Shown piece by piece: positions 9,700-18,642 of a stretch of DNA of 64,000 bases. Under the pieces are notes generated by a model. That model had not been told where the DNA came from, did not search any database, and saw nothing but the letters and a program-made list of their open reading frames with translations. The DNA is from Microbacterium testaceum StLB037 (GTDB taxonomy: Bacteria > Actinomycetota > Actinomycetes > Actinomycetales > Microbacteriaceae), in NCBI RefSeq assembly GCF_000202635.1, contig NC_015125.1, forward strand, positions 3,410,001 through 3,474,000. The letters run 5' to 3'. The stretch's first letter is position 1. The number at the start of each line of letters is the position of its first letter. The translations under genes and the position numbers were made by a program.

Positions 9700-10638
9700 T
9701 CAGGATGCCGCGTCGCCGGCGTCGTCGCCTTCGATCTGCGCGTTCTTCTTCCGGCGGGGCAGAGCCTTGCGGGCGATCGAGCCGGTCCGTCGGCCCGCTC
9801 CGCCCACGGCGCCGGCGATCGCGTCTCCGACGCGCTGCACGCCGTGAACGGCGGCGTGCTCGAGGCGCTCGGCCCCGGGGCGGGGCTCGACATCGGCGGG
9901 GAGGACGAGCGGGGGAGGGCCGAACGCACGGCGGGAGTTCACGAGCACCCGCCGGCCGAGGATGTGATTGCCGGCTCCGCCCACGACCGCACCCACCCCG
10001 AACGGGAGGGCTTTGCCCAACCACGACGCCCCGCCGCGCGCCGCGAACTGCCGCGCGAACGTCGTCTTGAGACGGTCGACGAGCGGACCGACGGCGGCGC
10101 GGGGAAGGGTTTTGGTGACGAGATCGCCCCAATAGGTGGAGCGGCTCGCCCCGCGCCCGGCCGCCTGCGCGGCCAACTGCGCGACGAGATCGGTGCCTTC
10201 TTTGCCCAGCATCAGCGTGAGGACGAGGGCGCGGGCGCGGTCGGGGTCGTCGATCGCGACACCGTGGACCTCGGCGACGGACTGCGCGTACAGCGCGGTC
10301 GCCTCGAGGAACCCGATGGTCTCGACGCCGCTGAGGGCGAGTGTGATCCCGGTGGTGATCCCCGGGACGACCGCGGTCGCGCCCACCGCTGCGCCGCCGG
10401 TCGTCACCGCGGTCAGGTAGCGGCGCTCGAGGATCCGCAGGATCTCCTGGGTGCCGGCATCCCGATGCCGGAGTCGGATGCTCCGCAGGTGCGCGAGCAC
10501 GACGGGGCGCTGCACGGCCAACGCGCGGTCGAGCAGCCGGATGAAAGCGGGGTGCTCTTCGGACCCCACCGGCGGGAGGCCGCCCTTCCAGGGAGCGTCG
10601 TCGGACAGGGAGTGGATGCGATGCACCTTCTCAGCCAT
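9700..10638 (-). CDS. EcsC family protein
   Basis: This 312-residue protein resembles the EcsC family. It has a polar N-terminus and a central Gly/Ala-rich hydrophobic stretch (about 80-130, AAVGATAVVPGITTGITLAL) followed by a second hydrophobic region near 210-230. In Bacillus, EcsC is encoded with an ABC transporter and affects secretion and membrane processes. Its biochemical activity is not established, so no function is assigned here. A GAGAGGA ribosome site precedes the ATG. It lies 72 nt upstream of the maltokinase gene on the same strand and could be cotranscribed. Confidence 0.7.
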   Translation of the reverse strand: MAEKVHRIHSLSDDAPWKGGLPPVGSEEHPAFIRLLDRALAVQRPVVLAHLRSIRLRHRDAGTQEILRILERRYLTAVTTGGAAVGATAVVPGITTGITLALSGVETIGFLEATALYAQSVAEVHGVAIDDPDRARALVLTLMLGKEGTDLVAQLAAQAAGRGASRSTYWGDLVTKTLPRAAVGPLVDRLKTTFARQFAARGGASWLGKALPFGVGAVVGGAGNHILGRRVLVNSRRAFGPPPLVLPADVEPRPGAERLEHAAVHGVQRVGDAIAGAVGGAGRRTGSIARKALPRRKKNAQIEGDDAGDAAS

Positions 10639-10712
10639 GTCGACATCCTCTCCCGGGACCTCGGGGGACGGGGGTGTCTTGACGCGTGGCGCGCGAACGC
10701 CCCGGCGTCGGA

Positions 10713-11405
10713 TCAGACGAAGAGGTTGGCCCGCTCCAGGTCTTCGGCGAAGTCGACCTCGACGGCGTACAGGTCGGAGATGTCGAGCGGCTCGACGCGC
10801 ACACCGTCGTGGATGATGGCGAGTTCGATGCCGCGCTCGAAGTAGTCCTGGTCGGCGACGCGCTGCAGCTGACGCATGAGCGCCTTCTTGTCTCGCGAGG
10901 AGATGTAGTTGATCCCGACCGCCTCGCCGACGCCGTCGTCGACGACCTTGGAGAGCTCCTTGACGAAGCCTTCGGCATCGACGGTGTACTTCACCTCTTC
11001 GTCACCGACGCTCGCGGTGTCGACGGTCACGAACGAGCGGTCTTCGTCGATGAGTTCCGCAGCGCGCCCCAACACGCGGGGGTCGAAGACGACGTCGCCG
11101 TTCATCCACAGCACACCGGAGCGCCCGGTCTTCGCGAGCGCGCGGAGGAGGCTCTTCGAAGTGTTCGTCTGGTCGTAGCGGTCGTTGTAGACGTAGTCGG
11201 CTGTGGGGAACGCATCGACGATCGTCTCGGCGCGATAGCCGACCACGGTGGTGACGCGCGCGTCGCGGCCGAACGCGGCACGGATGTTGTCGTGCTGCTG
11301 CTGCATGATGCTGCGGCCGTCGGCGAGCGGGGTGAGGGGTTTCGGCAGGCTGCGGCCGAGCCGCGAGCCCATGCCCGCAGCGAGAATCACGATCTGAACA
11401 GTCAA
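10713..11405 (-). CDS. NTP-transferase domain nucleotidyltransferase (LicC/CTP:phosphoalcohol type)
   Basis: This 230-residue single-domain nucleotidyltransferase carries the signature LAAGMGSRLG at residues 8-17, the catalytic lysine in PKPLTPL near 22, and the metal aspartate in NGDVVFDP near 103. Size and motifs resemble LicC-type choline-phosphate or related phosphoalcohol cytidylyltransferases and short sugar-1-phosphate nucleotidyltransferases. Near the CDP-glycerol transferase family genes, a role in making a CDP-activated wall-polymer precursor is attractive, but the substrate is inferred only from context. The start is TTG, chosen because AGGAG lies 6 nt upstream and the nucleotide-binding motif follows at once. 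Confidence 0.75.
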   Translation of the reverse strand: MTVQIVILAAGMGSRLGRSLPKPLTPLADGRSIMQQQHDNIRAAFGRDARVTTVVGYRAETIVDAFPTADYVYNDRYDQTNTSKSLLRALAKTGRSGVLWMNGDVVFDPRVLGRAAELIDEDRSFVTVDTASVGDEEVKYTVDAEGFVKELSKVVDDGVGEAVGINYISSRDKKALMRQLQRVADQDYFERGIELAIIHDGVRVEPLDISDLYAVEVDFAEDLERANLFV

Positions 11406-11602
11406 GGCTGGCTCCTGGGGGGATGAGTCGTCATGTCCGGTTCACCGGAATGTCACGCCTTTGTGTCCTGTCGATGCTAGCGAACGGCATACCGGGAATG
11501 GCATTATGCGCCCGACCGTTGCGGTTTCGTGATCGGGTACACCATCGCGCGTCCGCCGCCACCGCGTACGGCGGTGTCGGAGGGGCTTGCTAGTTTGGAG
11601 TG

Positions 11603-13597
11603 ATGACAGCGTCGCTGCCGCAGCCCCAAGAATCGTCCGCCCCTCGGTCGGACGGCGATGCGGTGAGCGCCGATTCCACGCCCGAAACGCCTCCGACGCC
11701 GAAGCCGCGCACCCCGCGTGCTCCGCGGACGACGACCCCTCGGGCCCCTCGTGCCTCGACCTCGCGCACGCCGCGGAAGCCGGCCGCCACGACCGACACG
11801 CCGGAGACGGGCGAAACCAGTAGTGCACCGGTGACTCCGCGTCCGGCGAAGAAGCCCGCCGCCAAGAAACCGGCCGCTCCGCGGAAGCCCGCTGCTCCGC
11901 GCAAGCCGGCTGCTCCGCGAAAGCCCGCGGCATCCCGCCCGTCCGCGACCGGCGCGGCCCCCGAAGCCGTCTCCGCCCCCGCGGTTCCCGGCGACATCAT
12001 CGTGCCGCCGCGCCCGCCTCTGCCGACCGCCGTCGAGACGCCGGCCGCGGGGGAGTCCGACCCCGAGACCACGCCGGTGCACGACGGCTCGAGCGATGAT
12101 CTGACGGTGGCGGATGCCGCTGTCGAGGCGTCCGCGACCGGTGACACGACCGCGGATTCGGCGGAGGCCGGCGCGAGCGATCCCGTCGCCGGGCCGGACC
12201 TCGTGGTACCCGAGACGGAAGAAGACGGCGGCCCGGTCGGAGAGGCCGCGGACGCGGTCGATGCGGAGCCGGTCGAGGATCCCACGCCGCCGGATGCCGC
12301 TGTCGAGGAGCCCGCGGTCGAGGAGCCCGATGCCGAGGAGCCCGCGACCGAGCTGGTCGAGGACCTCACGCCGCCGGATGCCGCTGTCGAGGAGCCCGCG
12401 GTCGAAGAGCCCGCGGTCGAGCCGGTCGAGGACCTCACGCCGCCGGATGCCGCTGTCGAGGAGCCTGCGGTCGAGGAGCTTGCCGTCGAGGCGCCAGCGG
12501 TCGAGGGGGAGAGCGGCGCAGCTGATTCCCCGGCTGAGGTGCGCGACGACGAGCCTGTCGAGGACGCGGCCTCGGTCGAGGACCCTGCGCCTGTCGAGGG
12601 CGCGACGCCGGTCGAGGACGCCGCCTCCGGTGAGGACGCGACGCCGGTCGAGGACACGGCGCTGGCCCAGGACGCCGCGCCCCTCGAAGATCCGACGCCC
12701 GCCGATGCTCCGGTCGAGGAGTCGCCGGTGGAGGCCGACGCCGACGCTCCGAGCGAGGAGACCGCCGCGACCACCGCGGGGGCCGCGATCGGAGCCGCCG
12801 CGGTCGAGGGCAAGACCTCGGCGCACGCCGACGACGCGACCCCGGCGCTGACCCTGCGCAACGTGACCAAGACCTTCGGTGAGCTGCGCGCCGTCGACGG
12901 CATCGACCTGACGATCCCCGCCGGGTCCTTCTACGGGCTCGTGGGCCCGAACGGCGCGGGAAAGACCACGACGCTTTCGATCATCGCGGGACTCCTCCGG
13001 GCTGACGGCGGAACGGTCTCGATCAATGGAGTCGACGCCGCGAAGAACGCGCGCGCCGCGAAGAAGATGATCGGCGTGCTCCCGGATCGGCTGCGCACGT
13101 TCGATCGACTCACCGGTCGGCAGCTGCTGTCGTACTACGGCGCCCTGCGCGGCCTGCCCGCCGGCCTCGTCGAGAGCCGGTCCGCGGATCTCGCGCGCGC
13201 CTTCGACCTGGTGGACGCCCTCGCGCGTCCCGTGTCCGACTACTCCGCCGGTATGACGAAGAAGGTCATGCTGGCCGGGGCCATGATCCACTCTCCGCGG
13301 CTCCTCGTCCTCGACGAGCCCTTCGAGGCTGTCGACCCCGTCTCGAGCGCGGTCATCCTCGACATCCTCGGCGCGTACGTCGCGCACGGCGGAACGGTCA
13401 TCTTGTCCAGCCACGGAATGGAACTGGTCGAGCGCGTGTGCTCTCGCGTGGCCGTCATCGTGTCGGGCCAGGTGCTCGCCGAAGGGACGGTCGACGAGGT
13501 GCGCGGCGAAGCGAGCCTCGAGCAGCGCTTCCTCGAGCTCGCGGGTGGTCTCGGCGACGTGGAGGGCCTGGAGTGGTTGCACACGTTCTCCGGCTGA
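11603..13597 (+). CDS. ABC transporter ATP-binding protein with long acidic disordered N-terminal extension
   Basis: The last 250 residues are a complete ABC ATPase: a beta-strand start LTLRNVTKTFG near 416, Walker A GPNGAGKTT near 447, a signature-like YSAGMTKKVM segment, Walker B LLVLDEP and an H-loop histidine in ILSSHGME. The first 415 residues are a low-complexity tail. It is basic and Lys/Pro/Ala-rich up to about 115, then strongly acidic with VEEPAVEEP repeats. This makes the protein 664 residues, against about 250-310 for a normal subunit. The following gene encodes the matching membrane subunit. The ATG follows TAGTTT (11591-11596) by 6 nt, so it is probably leaderless. A GTG 3 nt upstream is an alternative start. 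Confidence 0.85.
   Translation: MTASLPQPQESSAPRSDGDAVSADSTPETPPTPKPRTPRAPRTTTPRAPRASTSRTPRKPAATTDTPETGETSSAPVTPRPAKKPAAKKPAAPRKPAAPRKPAAPRKPAASRPSATGAAPEAVSAPAVPGDIIVPPRPPLPTAVETPAAGESDPETTPVHDGSSDDLTVADAAVEASATGDTTADSAEAGASDPVAGPDLVVPETEEDGGPVGEAADAVDAEPVEDPTPPDAAVEEPAVEEPDAEEPATELVEDLTPPDAAVEEPAVEEPAVEPVEDLTPPDAAVEEPAVEELAVEAPAVEGESGAADSPAEVRDDEPVEDAASVEDPAPVEGATPVEDAASGEDATPVEDTALAQDAAPLEDPTPADAPVEESPVEADADAPSEETAATTAGAAIGAAAVEGKTSAHADDATPALTLRNVTKTFGELRAVDGIDLTIPAGSFYGLVGPNGAGKTTTLSIIAGLLRADGGTVSINGVDAAKNARAAKKMIGVLPDRLRTFDRLTGRQLLSYYGALRGLPAGLVESRSADLARAFDLVDALARPVSDYSAGMTKKVMLAGAMIHSPRLLVLDEPFEAVDPVSSAVILDILGAYVAHGGTVILSSHGMELVERVCSRVAVIVSGQVLAEGTVDEVRGEASLEQRFLELAGGLGDVEGLEWLHTFSG
12272..12493 (+). 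repeat. Imperfect tandem repeat inside the ABC ATPase N-terminal tail
   Basis: Three successive units of about 68-84 bp each begin GTCGAGGA(T/C)C(C/T)(C/A)ACGCCGCC and encode VED(P/L)TPPDAAVEEPAVEEP-like segments. The units differ mainly by length in multiples of 3, so the reading frame is kept. Smaller GTCGAGGAG-type units continue downstream. The tract looks prone to expansion or contraction by slippage. Confidence 0.85.
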
Positions 13598-15135
13598 GGC
13601 TGGCCATGATGCTCGGCGCCCTGCGGGGCGACCGGGACGATGTTCTTCGTCGGGTGGTCGGTCTCGTCGTGTTGATCGCCGGGACGATCTTCGCGGCCGT
13701 GAACGCGAGCGGTCTGGGCGAGGTCGACCGTCTCACCGCGGGCATCGTCACGGTTCTCGCGGGCTCCGCCATCACGCTCGGTTTCGCGGTCGGACCGCCG
13801 GTGACGGCCTCCGTGGACCCGCTCGACCCCCGCCGCTTCGCGGTCGTCGGCCCGGAGCCGCGGCCGCTCGCCGGTGCGCTGCTCCTCGCGGGGTTCCTGA
13901 GTGTTCCCGTCCTCGCCGTTCTCGTGCTCGCGATCAGTGTCGCGGTCGCCTGGAGCGAGCAGGGCGTCAGCGTCTTCGCGAGCGTCGCGTCGATCGTTCT
14001 CGGCCTCACCACGTGCGTGCTCCTGGCGCGCGTGAGCATGGCTCTCGGCACTCTGGTCAAGCGTCCCCGGCAGTCGCGCGAGCTCGCGGGCGTGTACCTC
14101 GTCGCCGTGCTGGTCGTCGTGGTCCCGGTGGCGGTCTTCCTCGGTTCCCTCGAGTGGCGGGGAACCGTACCCACGCAGCTGGTGTCCGCCGCCGAGGTGC
14201 TCGCCTGGACACCGGTGGGTGCCGCGTGGGGGATCGCCCTCGCCCCCACCCCGGGTGCCGCCGTCGGGAGCGCGGTCGTCGCCGTCGCCACGGTGGCGGT
14301 CCTCGCGGCGCTGTGGTTCGTCCTCGTGCGGATCCTGCTCACGACCACGCCGCGACCGGTCGCCGTGCGCGAGCGCGGTGGTCTCGGCTGGTTCGCCCTC
14401 CTCCCCGGGACGCCCGGGGGTGCTGTCGCCGCCCGCAGCCTCTCGTACTGGCTCCGCGACCGCCGTTACCTCGTGAACATCGTCATCGTGCCGATCGCCG
14501 CGGTGCTGTCGATGGTTCCGCTGGTCGTGGCCGGTGTGCCCATCGAGGTCGCGGCGCTTCTGCCCGTGCCGATCATGGCGCTCTTCTTCGGATGGCTTCC
14601 GCACAACGACCTCGCCTACGACTCCACCGCGCTGTGGATGCACATCGCGAGCGGGGTGCGCGGCTTGTCCGACCGCATCGGACGACTCGTTCCCGTGCTG
14701 CTGATCGGGCTTCCGATCCTGGCGGTCTCGATCCCACTCGCGATCGTCGCGCACGGGCGCTGGGCGTTCCTCCCCGTTCTGATCGGCGTCTGCGCTGCGC
14801 TGTTCCTCTCCGGGCTCGGCCTGTCCAGCATCTCGTCGGTGCTCGCGCCCTACCCCGTCTCGCGCCCCGGGGACAGCCCGTTCCAGCAGCCGCAGCGCAC
14901 CGGCTCCGGCGGAGTTCTGGCCCAGGGTCTCGTCATGCTCGGCTCCCTATTGGCGGCGTCGCCCGCGCTGTGGTTCGCCGGTCACGCCCTGGCATCCGAC
15001 AGCGAAGATGCCGTCGTCGCCCTGTGGGCCGGTCTCGCGGCCGGGGTGATCGTCCTCGTCGTCGGAGTCGCCGTCGGCGCCGCGGTCTTCGAGCGGCGCG
15101 GAACGCGCCTGATGGAGTTCGCGGAAGCGACCTGA
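13573..15135 (+). CDS. ABC transporter membrane (permease) subunit
   Basis: This 520-residue polytopic protein has about 11-13 hydrophobic segments and no ATPase motif. It overlaps the upstream ATPase gene by 25 nt when started at GTG 13573, which has GGAGGG 6 nt before it. An ATG at 13606 is an alternative. Together the two genes encode a type of exporter or effector complex with one ATPase and one large permease, as in ABC-2-like families. No substrate-binding protein is nearby, so export is more likely than import. The substrate is not predictable. Confidence 0.8.
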   Translation: MVAHVLRLRLAMMLGALRGDRDDVLRRVVGLVVLIAGTIFAAVNASGLGEVDRLTAGIVTVLAGSAITLGFAVGPPVTASVDPLDPRRFAVVGPEPRPLAGALLLAGFLSVPVLAVLVLAISVAVAWSEQGVSVFASVASIVLGLTTCVLLARVSMALGTLVKRPRQSRELAGVYLVAVLVVVVPVAVFLGSLEWRGTVPTQLVSAAEVLAWTPVGAAWGIALAPTPGAAVGSAVVAVATVAVLAALWFVLVRILLTTTPRPVAVRERGGLGWFALLPGTPGGAVAARSLSYWLRDRRYLVNIVIVPIAAVLSMVPLVVAGVPIEVAALLPVPIMALFFGWLPHNDLAYDSTALWMHIASGVRGLSDRIGRLVPVLLIGLPILAVSIPLAIVAHGRWAFLPVLIGVCAALFLSGLGLSSISSVLAPYPVSRPGDSPFQQPQRTGSGGVLAQGLVMLGSLLAASPALWFAGHALASDSEDAVVALWAGLAAGVIVLVVGVAVGAAVFERRGTRLMEFAEAT

Positions 15136-15195
15136 GTGTCGGCCGTCCCGCAGAACCGGTCCGCCGGCTGCGCTCCGCGGCTACACTGGCTCACC

Positions 15196-15462
15196 ATGAG
15201 CACGCCTCTCGACAGTCCTGACAGCGGGGGCCTTGCGACCCTGGATCGTGAGCTCGAGGAGCTCATCCGCGAAGAGAACATCGAGCCGGGTGACCACGAG
15301 CGCTTCTCGCACTACGTCAAGAAAGACAAGATCCTCGAGTCCGCCCTGACCGGCAAGCCGGTGCGCGCGTTGTGCGGCAAGAAGTGGACGCCGGGGCGCG
15401 ACCCCGAGAAGTTCCCGGTGTGCCCTCAGTGCAAAGAGATCTACGAGTCCCTGACCAAGTAG
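15196..15462 (+). CDS. DUF3039 domain-containing small protein
   Basis: This 88-residue conserved actinobacterial protein has an acidic N-terminus and a C-terminal half with VRALCGKKWTPGRD followed by CPQCKEIYESL. The cysteine arrangement suggests a small zinc ribbon. The function of the family is not known. The ATG is 8 nt after a TACACT -10 box (15182-15187), and there is no ribosome site, so it appears leaderless. It is convergent with pncB. Confidence 0.85.
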   Translation: MSTPLDSPDSGGLATLDRELEELIREENIEPGDHERFSHYVKKDKILESALTGKPVRALCGKKWTPGRDPEKFPVCPQCKEIYESLTK

Positions 15463-15537
15463 TCGTCGCCGTGACGCGCCGGCGCGTCCGGTGCGGTGAC
15501 GCGGCCCGTCGAGGCGACGTCCCCGTCGGCCCGCGCG

Positions 15538-16872
15538 TCAGCGGGCCGGAGTCGCCTCGCGGTACTCCGTCGCCAGCGCCGGGTCGGCCTTGCTGAGCGC
15601 GAGGGCGCGCATCGGAAGCTCTTCGCGCACGCGCGCGTGGTGGGCACGGGCGGCCTCGACGCCGGCAGGACCGAGGGCCGCGGCATCCGCCTCTCCGTCG
15701 ATCATCAGCGTCGCCTGAAGGGCGCGGGCGTCGGGGTGTTCTGCGGCGGTCGAGAGTTCCTCGAAGCCGTCGCTCACGATGATCAGTTCCGAGGTCGCCG
15801 TACCCCCGTCGAGGGTGCGGAATGCGGCCTTGCGGCCTCCGTGCGACGCCTTCTGCGCCGACGCCTTCGCCACGCCCACCCAGGAGCCGTCGGCGGCCTC
15901 CCGAGCGACGAGCTTGAAGACCAGGCCCGCGGTGGGGACGCCGGAACCGGTGGAGACCGAGGTCCCGACGCCGTACGCGTCGACGGGGGATGCCGCCAGC
16001 GCGGCGAGAGCGTATTCGTCGAGGTCGCTCGTGACGGTGATCCGCGTGTTCGTCGCGCCGAGCTCGTCGAGCAGGGCGCGCACTTCGCCGGCGACGATCG
16101 GGAGGTCGCCCGAGTCGATGCGGACGCCGCCGAGCTCGGGGCCGGCGACGCGGACGGCGGTGCGGACGCCCTCGGCGATGTCGTAGGTGTCGATGAGCAA
16201 GGTGGTCCCGGTGCCGAGCGCGTCGATCTGCGAGCGGAACGCCTCCTCCTCGCTGTCGTGGAGCAGTGTCCACGCGTGCGCCGCGGTTCCCATCGTGGGG
16301 ACGCCCCAGCGGCGGCCGGCCTCGAGGTTGCTCGTCGCCGAGAACCCGGCGATGTAGGCGGCCCGTGCGGCGGCGACCGCGGCCCCTTCGCTCGCGCGCC
16401 GTGAGCCCATCTCCGCCAAGGGCCGGTCTCCGGCGGCGACGCTCATGCGCGCTGCGGCGGTCGCGACGGCCGAGTCGTAGTTCAGGATGCTGAGTGCGAG
16501 GGTCTCGAGCACGACCGCGTCGGCGAAGGTCCCCTCGATCGTCAGCAGCGGGGAGCCCGGGAAGTACACCTCGCCCTCGCGGTACCCGGTGACCGAACCG
16601 GTGAAGCGGTAATCGGCGAGGTGGTCGAGGGTGGTGGCATCCACGATCCGGTTGTCACGCAGGTAGCGCAGTTCGCCGTCGCCGAAGCGGAAGTCCTGGA
16701 TCGCCTCGAGGAGCCGACCCGTGCCCGCGACCACACCGAAACGGCGGCCGCCCGACAGTCGGCGTCCGAAGACCTCGAAAACGCAGCGGCGTTCCGCGGT
16801 GCCGTCGCGGAGCGCCGCGTCGAGCATCGTGAGTTCGTAGCGGTCGGTGAGCAGGGCGGTGCTACGCGTCAT
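15538..16872 (-). CDS. pncB: Nicotinate phosphoribosyltransferase
   Basis: The 444-residue enzyme makes nicotinate mononucleotide from nicotinate and phosphoribosyl pyrophosphate (ATP-assisted), the committed salvage step to NAD. It opens with the family start LLTDRYELTMLDAALRDGTAERR. Later come the EGEVYFPGSPLLTIEG and MGTAAHAWTLLHDSEEEAF blocks and a phosphate-binding RIDSGDL segment. Length is normal. The ATG lies 6 nt from a minus-strand TAGGCT box (16879-16884), with no ribosome site, so a leaderless mRNA is likely. It is divergent from murI across a 188-bp region holding a long inverted repeat. Confidence 0.95.
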   Translation of the reverse strand: MTRSTALLTDRYELTMLDAALRDGTAERRCVFEVFGRRLSGGRRFGVVAGTGRLLEAIQDFRFGDGELRYLRDNRIVDATTLDHLADYRFTGSVTGYREGEVYFPGSPLLTIEGTFADAVVLETLALSILNYDSAVATAAARMSVAAGDRPLAEMGSRRASEGAAVAAARAAYIAGFSATSNLEAGRRWGVPTMGTAAHAWTLLHDSEEEAFRSQIDALGTGTTLLIDTYDIAEGVRTAVRVAGPELGGVRIDSGDLPIVAGEVRALLDELGATNTRITVTSDLDEYALAALAASPVDAYGVGTSVSTGSGVPTAGLVFKLVAREAADGSWVGVAKASAQKASHGGRKAAFRTLDGGTATSELIIVSDGFEELSTAAEHPDARALQATLMIDGEADAAALGPAGVEAARAHHARVREELPMRALALSKADPALATEYREATPAR

Positions 16873-16923
16873 GGCGCCAGCCTATTGCGACCCCGCGCCC
16901 GCGCCGTGCCCACGCCGCGCCGT

Positions 16924-17003
16924 GCGAAACTCCTGAGTCTCGGGCCGCGAGGCCCACGGGCGGCCGGTGAAGTCGGCCCCACGCCCGATTTCTCAGGAGT
17001 TCG
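16924..17003. repeat. Long intergenic inverted repeat between pncB and murI
   Basis: The outer arms are ACTCCTGAG (16929-16937) and CTCAGGAGT (16992-17000), extended by matching CGAA/TTCG bases with one slip. A second pair, TCGGGC and GCCCGA, lies just inside. GC-rich self-complementary sequence fills the middle, so the whole could fold into one branched hairpin of about 80 nt. It sits between two divergent promoters and has no coding potential. Confidence 0.75.
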
Positions 17004-17060
17004 GTACGCCTCCTCACCGAGACCTGCCCGCCCATCCCCCGCCCGATAGGCTGAACCCCT

Positions 17061-17879
17061 ATGGATGACGCGCCGATCGGGATCTTCGACTCGGGAGTCG
17101 GCGGTCTCACCGTCGCCCGGGCCGTGTCCCAGCAGCTGCCGCGTGAGTCGATCCTCTACATCGGCGACACCGCCCGTTCGCCCTACGGCCCGAAGCCCAT
17201 CGCCGACGTGCGGCGCTACGCGCTCGAGGTCCTCGACACGCTGGTCGAGCAGGGCGTGAAGATGCTCGTGATCGCCTGCAACACGGCGTCGGCGGCGATG
17301 CTCCGAGACGCGCGCGAGCGCTACGACGTCCCCGTGGTCGAGGTCATCGGTCCCGCCGTCCGCACCGCGATGTCGACCACCCGCAACGGCCGGATCGGTG
17401 TCATCGGCACGGTCGGCACCATCGGCTCGCGCGCGTACCAGGACATGCTCGAGGTCAATGAGAATCTCACCGTGTTCGCCGAAGCCTGCCCGCGCTTCGT
17501 CGAGTTCGTCGAGGCGGGCGTCACCGACTCGCCCGAGGTGCTCGCCACGGCCGAGCAGTACCTCGCCCCGCTGCGTCACGCCGGCGTCGACACGCTCGTG
17601 CTCGGCTGCACGCACTACCCGTTCCTCGAGGGCGCCATCAGCTACGTGATGGGTCCCGACGTCAGCCTCGTCTCGAGCGACAGCGAGACCGCGAAGGACG
17701 TCTATCGTCAGCTCGTCTCCCGCGACCTCCTCGCGGGACCGGATGCCACCCCGAGACATCGCTACGAAGCCACGGGCTCGTCGGCCGACGATTTCCTGCG
17801 CCTGGCGCACCGCCTCATGGGCCGTGAGGTGCGCGAGGTGCAGCTCGTGCAGACCGGCGCCATCGACCTGCCGCGCTGA
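17061..17879 (+). CDS. murI: Glutamate racemase
   Basis: This 272-residue cofactor-independent racemase supplies D-glutamate for peptidoglycan. The opening [17 protein letters not shown] is the family signature, and both catalytic cysteines are present (C73 in VIACNTAS and C183 in LGCTHYPFL). It begins an apparent operon with rph, rdgB and a GT2 gene. The ATG is 8 nt from TAGGCT (17047-17052), a predicted leaderless start. Length and order of motifs are normal. Confidence 0.97.
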   Translation: MDDAPIGIFDSGVGGLTVARAVSQQLPRESILYIGDTARSPYGPKPIADVRRYALEVLDTLVEQGVKMLVIACNTASAAMLRDARERYDVPVVEVIGPAVRTAMSTTRNGRIGVIGTVGTIGSRAYQDMLEVNENLTVFAEACPRFVEFVEAGVTDSPEVLATAEQYLAPLRHAGVDTLVLGCTHYPFLEGAISYVMGPDVSLVSSDSETAKDVYRQLVSRDLLAGPDATPRHRYEATGSSADDFLRLAHRLMGREVREVQLVQTGAIDLPR

Positions 17880-17915
17880 GGCGCGGCATCCACTTCCCGT
17901 TCCTCTGGAGGACCC

Positions 17916-18641
17916 ATGACCCGCAAAGACGGTCGCACCACCGATCAGCTCCGTCCCGTGACCATCGAGCGCGGCTGGTCGGCGCACGCCGAGGGCTCGG
18001 CGCTCATCACGTTCGGCGGCACGAAGGTGCTGTGCACGGCGTCGTTCACGAACGGCGTGCCGCGCTGGCTGACCGGCAAGGGCAAGGGGTGGGTCACCGC
18101 CGAGTACGCGATGCTGCCGCGTGCGACGAACAGCCGCAACGACCGCGAGTCCATCAAGGGCAAGGTCGGCGGCCGTACGCACGAGATCTCGCGCCTGATC
18201 GGCCGCGCCCTCCGCGCCGTCGTCGACACCAAGGCGCTGGGTGAGAACACGATCGTGATCGACTGCGACGTGCTGCAGGCCGACGGCGGCACGCGCACCG
18301 CGGCGATCACGGGTGCCTATGTCGCTTTGGCGGATGCCATCGCCTGGGGCCGCGAGAAGAAGTTCATCGCGCAGCGTTCCGAGGTGCTCATCGACTCCGT
18401 CTCGGCCGTGTCCGTCGGCATCATCGACGGTGAGCCGATGCTCGACCTCGCCTACGTCGAAGACGTGCGTGCCGAGACCGACATGAACGTCGTCGTCACC
18501 GGCCGTGGGCTGTTCGTCGAGGTGCAGGGCACCGCCGAGGGCGCGCCGTTCGACAAGGCCGAGCTGGACCGGCTGCTCGACCTCGCGGTGAACGGGTGCG
18601 CCGAGCTGCGCGGCATCCAGACCGCGGCTCTCGAGGGCTGA
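17916..18641 (+). CDS. rph: Ribonuclease PH
   Basis: This 241-residue phosphorolytic 3'-5' exoribonuclease trims tRNA precursors and other RNAs. It begins [13 protein letters not shown] and shows the RNase PH core blocks [31 protein letters not shown], and a phosphate-binding segment near R85-R125 ([14 protein letters not shown]). A GGAGG site 5 nt before the ATG supports the start. It lies 36 nt after murI and 1 nt before rdgB, a common actinobacterial arrangement. Confidence 0.97.
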   Translation: MTRKDGRTTDQLRPVTIERGWSAHAEGSALITFGGTKVLCTASFTNGVPRWLTGKGKGWVTAEYAMLPRATNSRNDRESIKGKVGGRTHEISRLIGRALRAVVDTKALGENTIVIDCDVLQADGGTRTAAITGAYVALADAIAWGREKKFIAQRSEVLIDSVSAVSVGIIDGEPMLDLAYVEDVRAETDMNVVVTGRGLFVEVQGTAEGAPFDKAELDRLLDLAVNGCAELRGIQTAALEG

Positions 18642-18642
18642 G

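Noticed and set aside
12272..12493. CRISPR array
   Set aside because: The repeats are direct, codon-phased and inside an open frame, with no spacers and no cas genes.
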